The position numbers were made by a program, and so were the translations under genes. Source: Desulfuromonadaceae bacterium (GTDB lineage: Bacteria; Desulfobacterota; Desulfuromonadia; Geobacterales; Pseudopelobacteraceae). From it: a stretch of DNA of 6,112 bases. Shown here piece after piece: positions 5,333 through 6,112 of the stretch. The stretch spans positions 1-6,112 of the forward strand of contig JAQUCQ010000213.1 of assembly GCA_028686145.1 (NCBI GenBank). The letters are read 5' to 3'. Below the pieces are notes generated by a model. The model did no database searches. It was not told the DNA's origin and worked only from the letters and a program-made list of their open reading frames with translations. Numbering within the stretch: the first letter of the stretch is position 1; every line of letters begins with the position of its first letter.

Positions 5333-5342
5333 AAACCACGTA

Positions 5343-6112
5343 ATGATTCAAAAAAAGAAACGCCCGACAATCAACTCGCCCGGTTTGACGGAGTTGCCAC
5401 CGCTGCCGCTTGATGCTTCAGGTCTGATACACGATTATCGGAGATATTTTACCTATACGCTTGGCCAAAATAAATATTGCCATTCCGTTAAATATTTTTA
5501 TAAAGCGCTGGCGCTGACGGTTCGTGATCGATTGATGGAACGCTGGAAGAAGACCCGCTATACGTATGTTGAGTCCCGCTGCAAACAGGGGTATTACCTT
5601 TCTCTGGAATTTTTGATGGGGCGTACGCTCGGCAATGCGATGCTGAATATCGGCATTACTGATGCTGCGACGGCGGCGATGTCTGAGCTTGGTATTAAGC
5701 TGGAAGACCTGGCAGAGGCCGAGATTGATGCCGGACTCGGCAACGGGGGACTCGGACGTCTGGCGGCTTGTTTTCTGGATAGCTGTGCCACCTTGCAATT
5801 ACCGGTGATGGGGTATGGCCTTCGCTATGAATATGGCATGTTCCGCCAGCGGATTGTGGATGGCCGCCAGATTGAGGAACCGGATCACTGGCTGCGGGAT
5901 GGGAACCCTTGGGAACAGGAACGTCCGGAATATACCCAGCGGGTCCGCTTTGGAGGTCGCTGCGAGCACCATGGCACCGAGAGCGGAGGACTTCGCGTTC
6001 GCTGGATCGACACCCGGGATGTGTTGGCGGTCCCCTACGATATTCCGATTCCCGGATATCGCAATGGCACAGTTAACACCCTGCGACTCTGGAAAGCGGC
6101 TGCCACTGATGT
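5343..6112 (+). CDS. glgP: Glycogen/alpha-glucan phosphorylase, N-terminal part
   Basis: Glycogen phosphorylase releases glucose-1-phosphate from the non-reducing ends of alpha-1,4-glucans using phosphate and pyridoxal phosphate; it is cytoplasmic. The visible 256 residues carry classical GT35 family motifs: YYLSLEFLMGRTLGNAMLN (84-102), the glycine-rich GLGNGGLGRLAACFLDS (131-147), GYGLRYEYGMFRQRI (157-171), EEPDHWL (178-184) and PYDIPIPGY (231-239). Members run to about 820-840 residues, so roughly 70%, including the PLP-binding lysine, lies beyond the right edge. The frame is open to the end of the window. The start ATG 5343 is supported by GGAGGAGG upstream and by a normal-length N-terminal extension before the conserved SVKYFYKALALTVRDRL segment. 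It is transcribed away from selD and is not functionally linked to it. Confidence 0.97.
   Translation, partial: MIQKKKRPTINSPGLTELPPLPLDASGLIHDYRRYFTYTLGQNKYCHSVKYFYKALALTVRDRLMERWKKTRYTYVESRCKQGYYLSLEFLMGRTLGNAMLNIGITDAATAAMSELGIKLEDLAEAEIDAGLGNGGLGRLAACFLDSCATLQLPVMGYGLRYEYGMFRQRIVDGRQIEEPDHWLRDGNPWEQERPEYTQRVRFGGRCEHHGTESGGLRVRWIDTRDVLAVPYDIPIPGYRNGTVNTLRLWKAAATD

Larger units (their letters stand above)
5042..5342. other. Divergent intergenic region between selD and glgP
   Basis: This 300-bp region holds the selD promoter and palindrome near its left end and the glgP leader at its right end. A plus-strand frame from ATG 5159 stays open for 84 codons to 5413, but it overlaps the first 71 bases of glgP in another frame, its nearest purine-rich Shine-Dalgarno is poorly spaced, and I recognise nothing in it; I leave it as an unlikely small gene. 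No convincing sigma-70 promoter for glgP is visible. Confidence 0.5.

Noticed and set aside
5159..5413. Plus-strand 84-codon frame ahead of glgP
   Set aside because: It overlaps the first 71 bases of glgP out of frame, lacks a well-placed ribosome site and matches nothing I recognise; it stays a remote possibility only.
5418..5798. Minus-strand open frame of 126 codons inside glgP
   Set aside because: It is antisense to conserved glycogen phosphorylase motifs.

Overview
The window looks like a chromosomal segment from a Desulfuromonadales/Geobacterales-type bacterium (Desulfuromonadota, formerly Deltaproteobacteria). The main reason is a GEMM-I type riboswitch that closely resembles the 3',3'-cGAMP-sensing variant known mostly from Geobacter and its relatives. 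A selenium gene set (selD, yedF, selU), a candidate sigma-54 promoter and moderate GC content fit that placement. The species cannot be named from this sequence alone.

Layout: positions 1-5041 are coded on the minus strand and the right end on the plus strand. Reading leftwards from 5041, the first unit is selD-yedF, which makes selenophosphate and an accessory selenium-metabolism protein. It has its own extended -10 promoter with a palindrome inside the promoter spacer, and a hairpin after yedF. Next comes a self-contained regulated unit: a candidate sigma-54 promoter, a GEMM-I/cGAMP-type aptamer, a 12-bp intrinsic terminator that shares sequence with the aptamer, and a small exported protein of unknown function. 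Then follows selU (mnmH), which uses selenophosphate to make 2-selenouridine at tRNA wobble positions, with its own promoter. After about 370 bp with no convincing gene, the division and cell wall (dcw) cluster begins with mraZ and rsmH. These overlap by one base, sit behind a promoter and three MraZ boxes, and rsmH runs off the left edge. On the plus strand, glgP (glycogen phosphorylase) starts at 5343 and runs off the right edge.

How the parts connect: SelD supplies the selenium donor that SelU consumes, so the two selenium units belong to one pathway although the riboswitch gene lies between them. MraZ probably represses its own operon through the three boxes. The riboswitch unit probably makes expression of the small exported protein depend on a cyclic dinucleotide: ligand binding should hold the 5' arm of the terminator in the aptamer and allow read-through. 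This unit is the most interesting part of the window, because the protein under its control is not recognisable and could be an undescribed output of cGAMP signalling.
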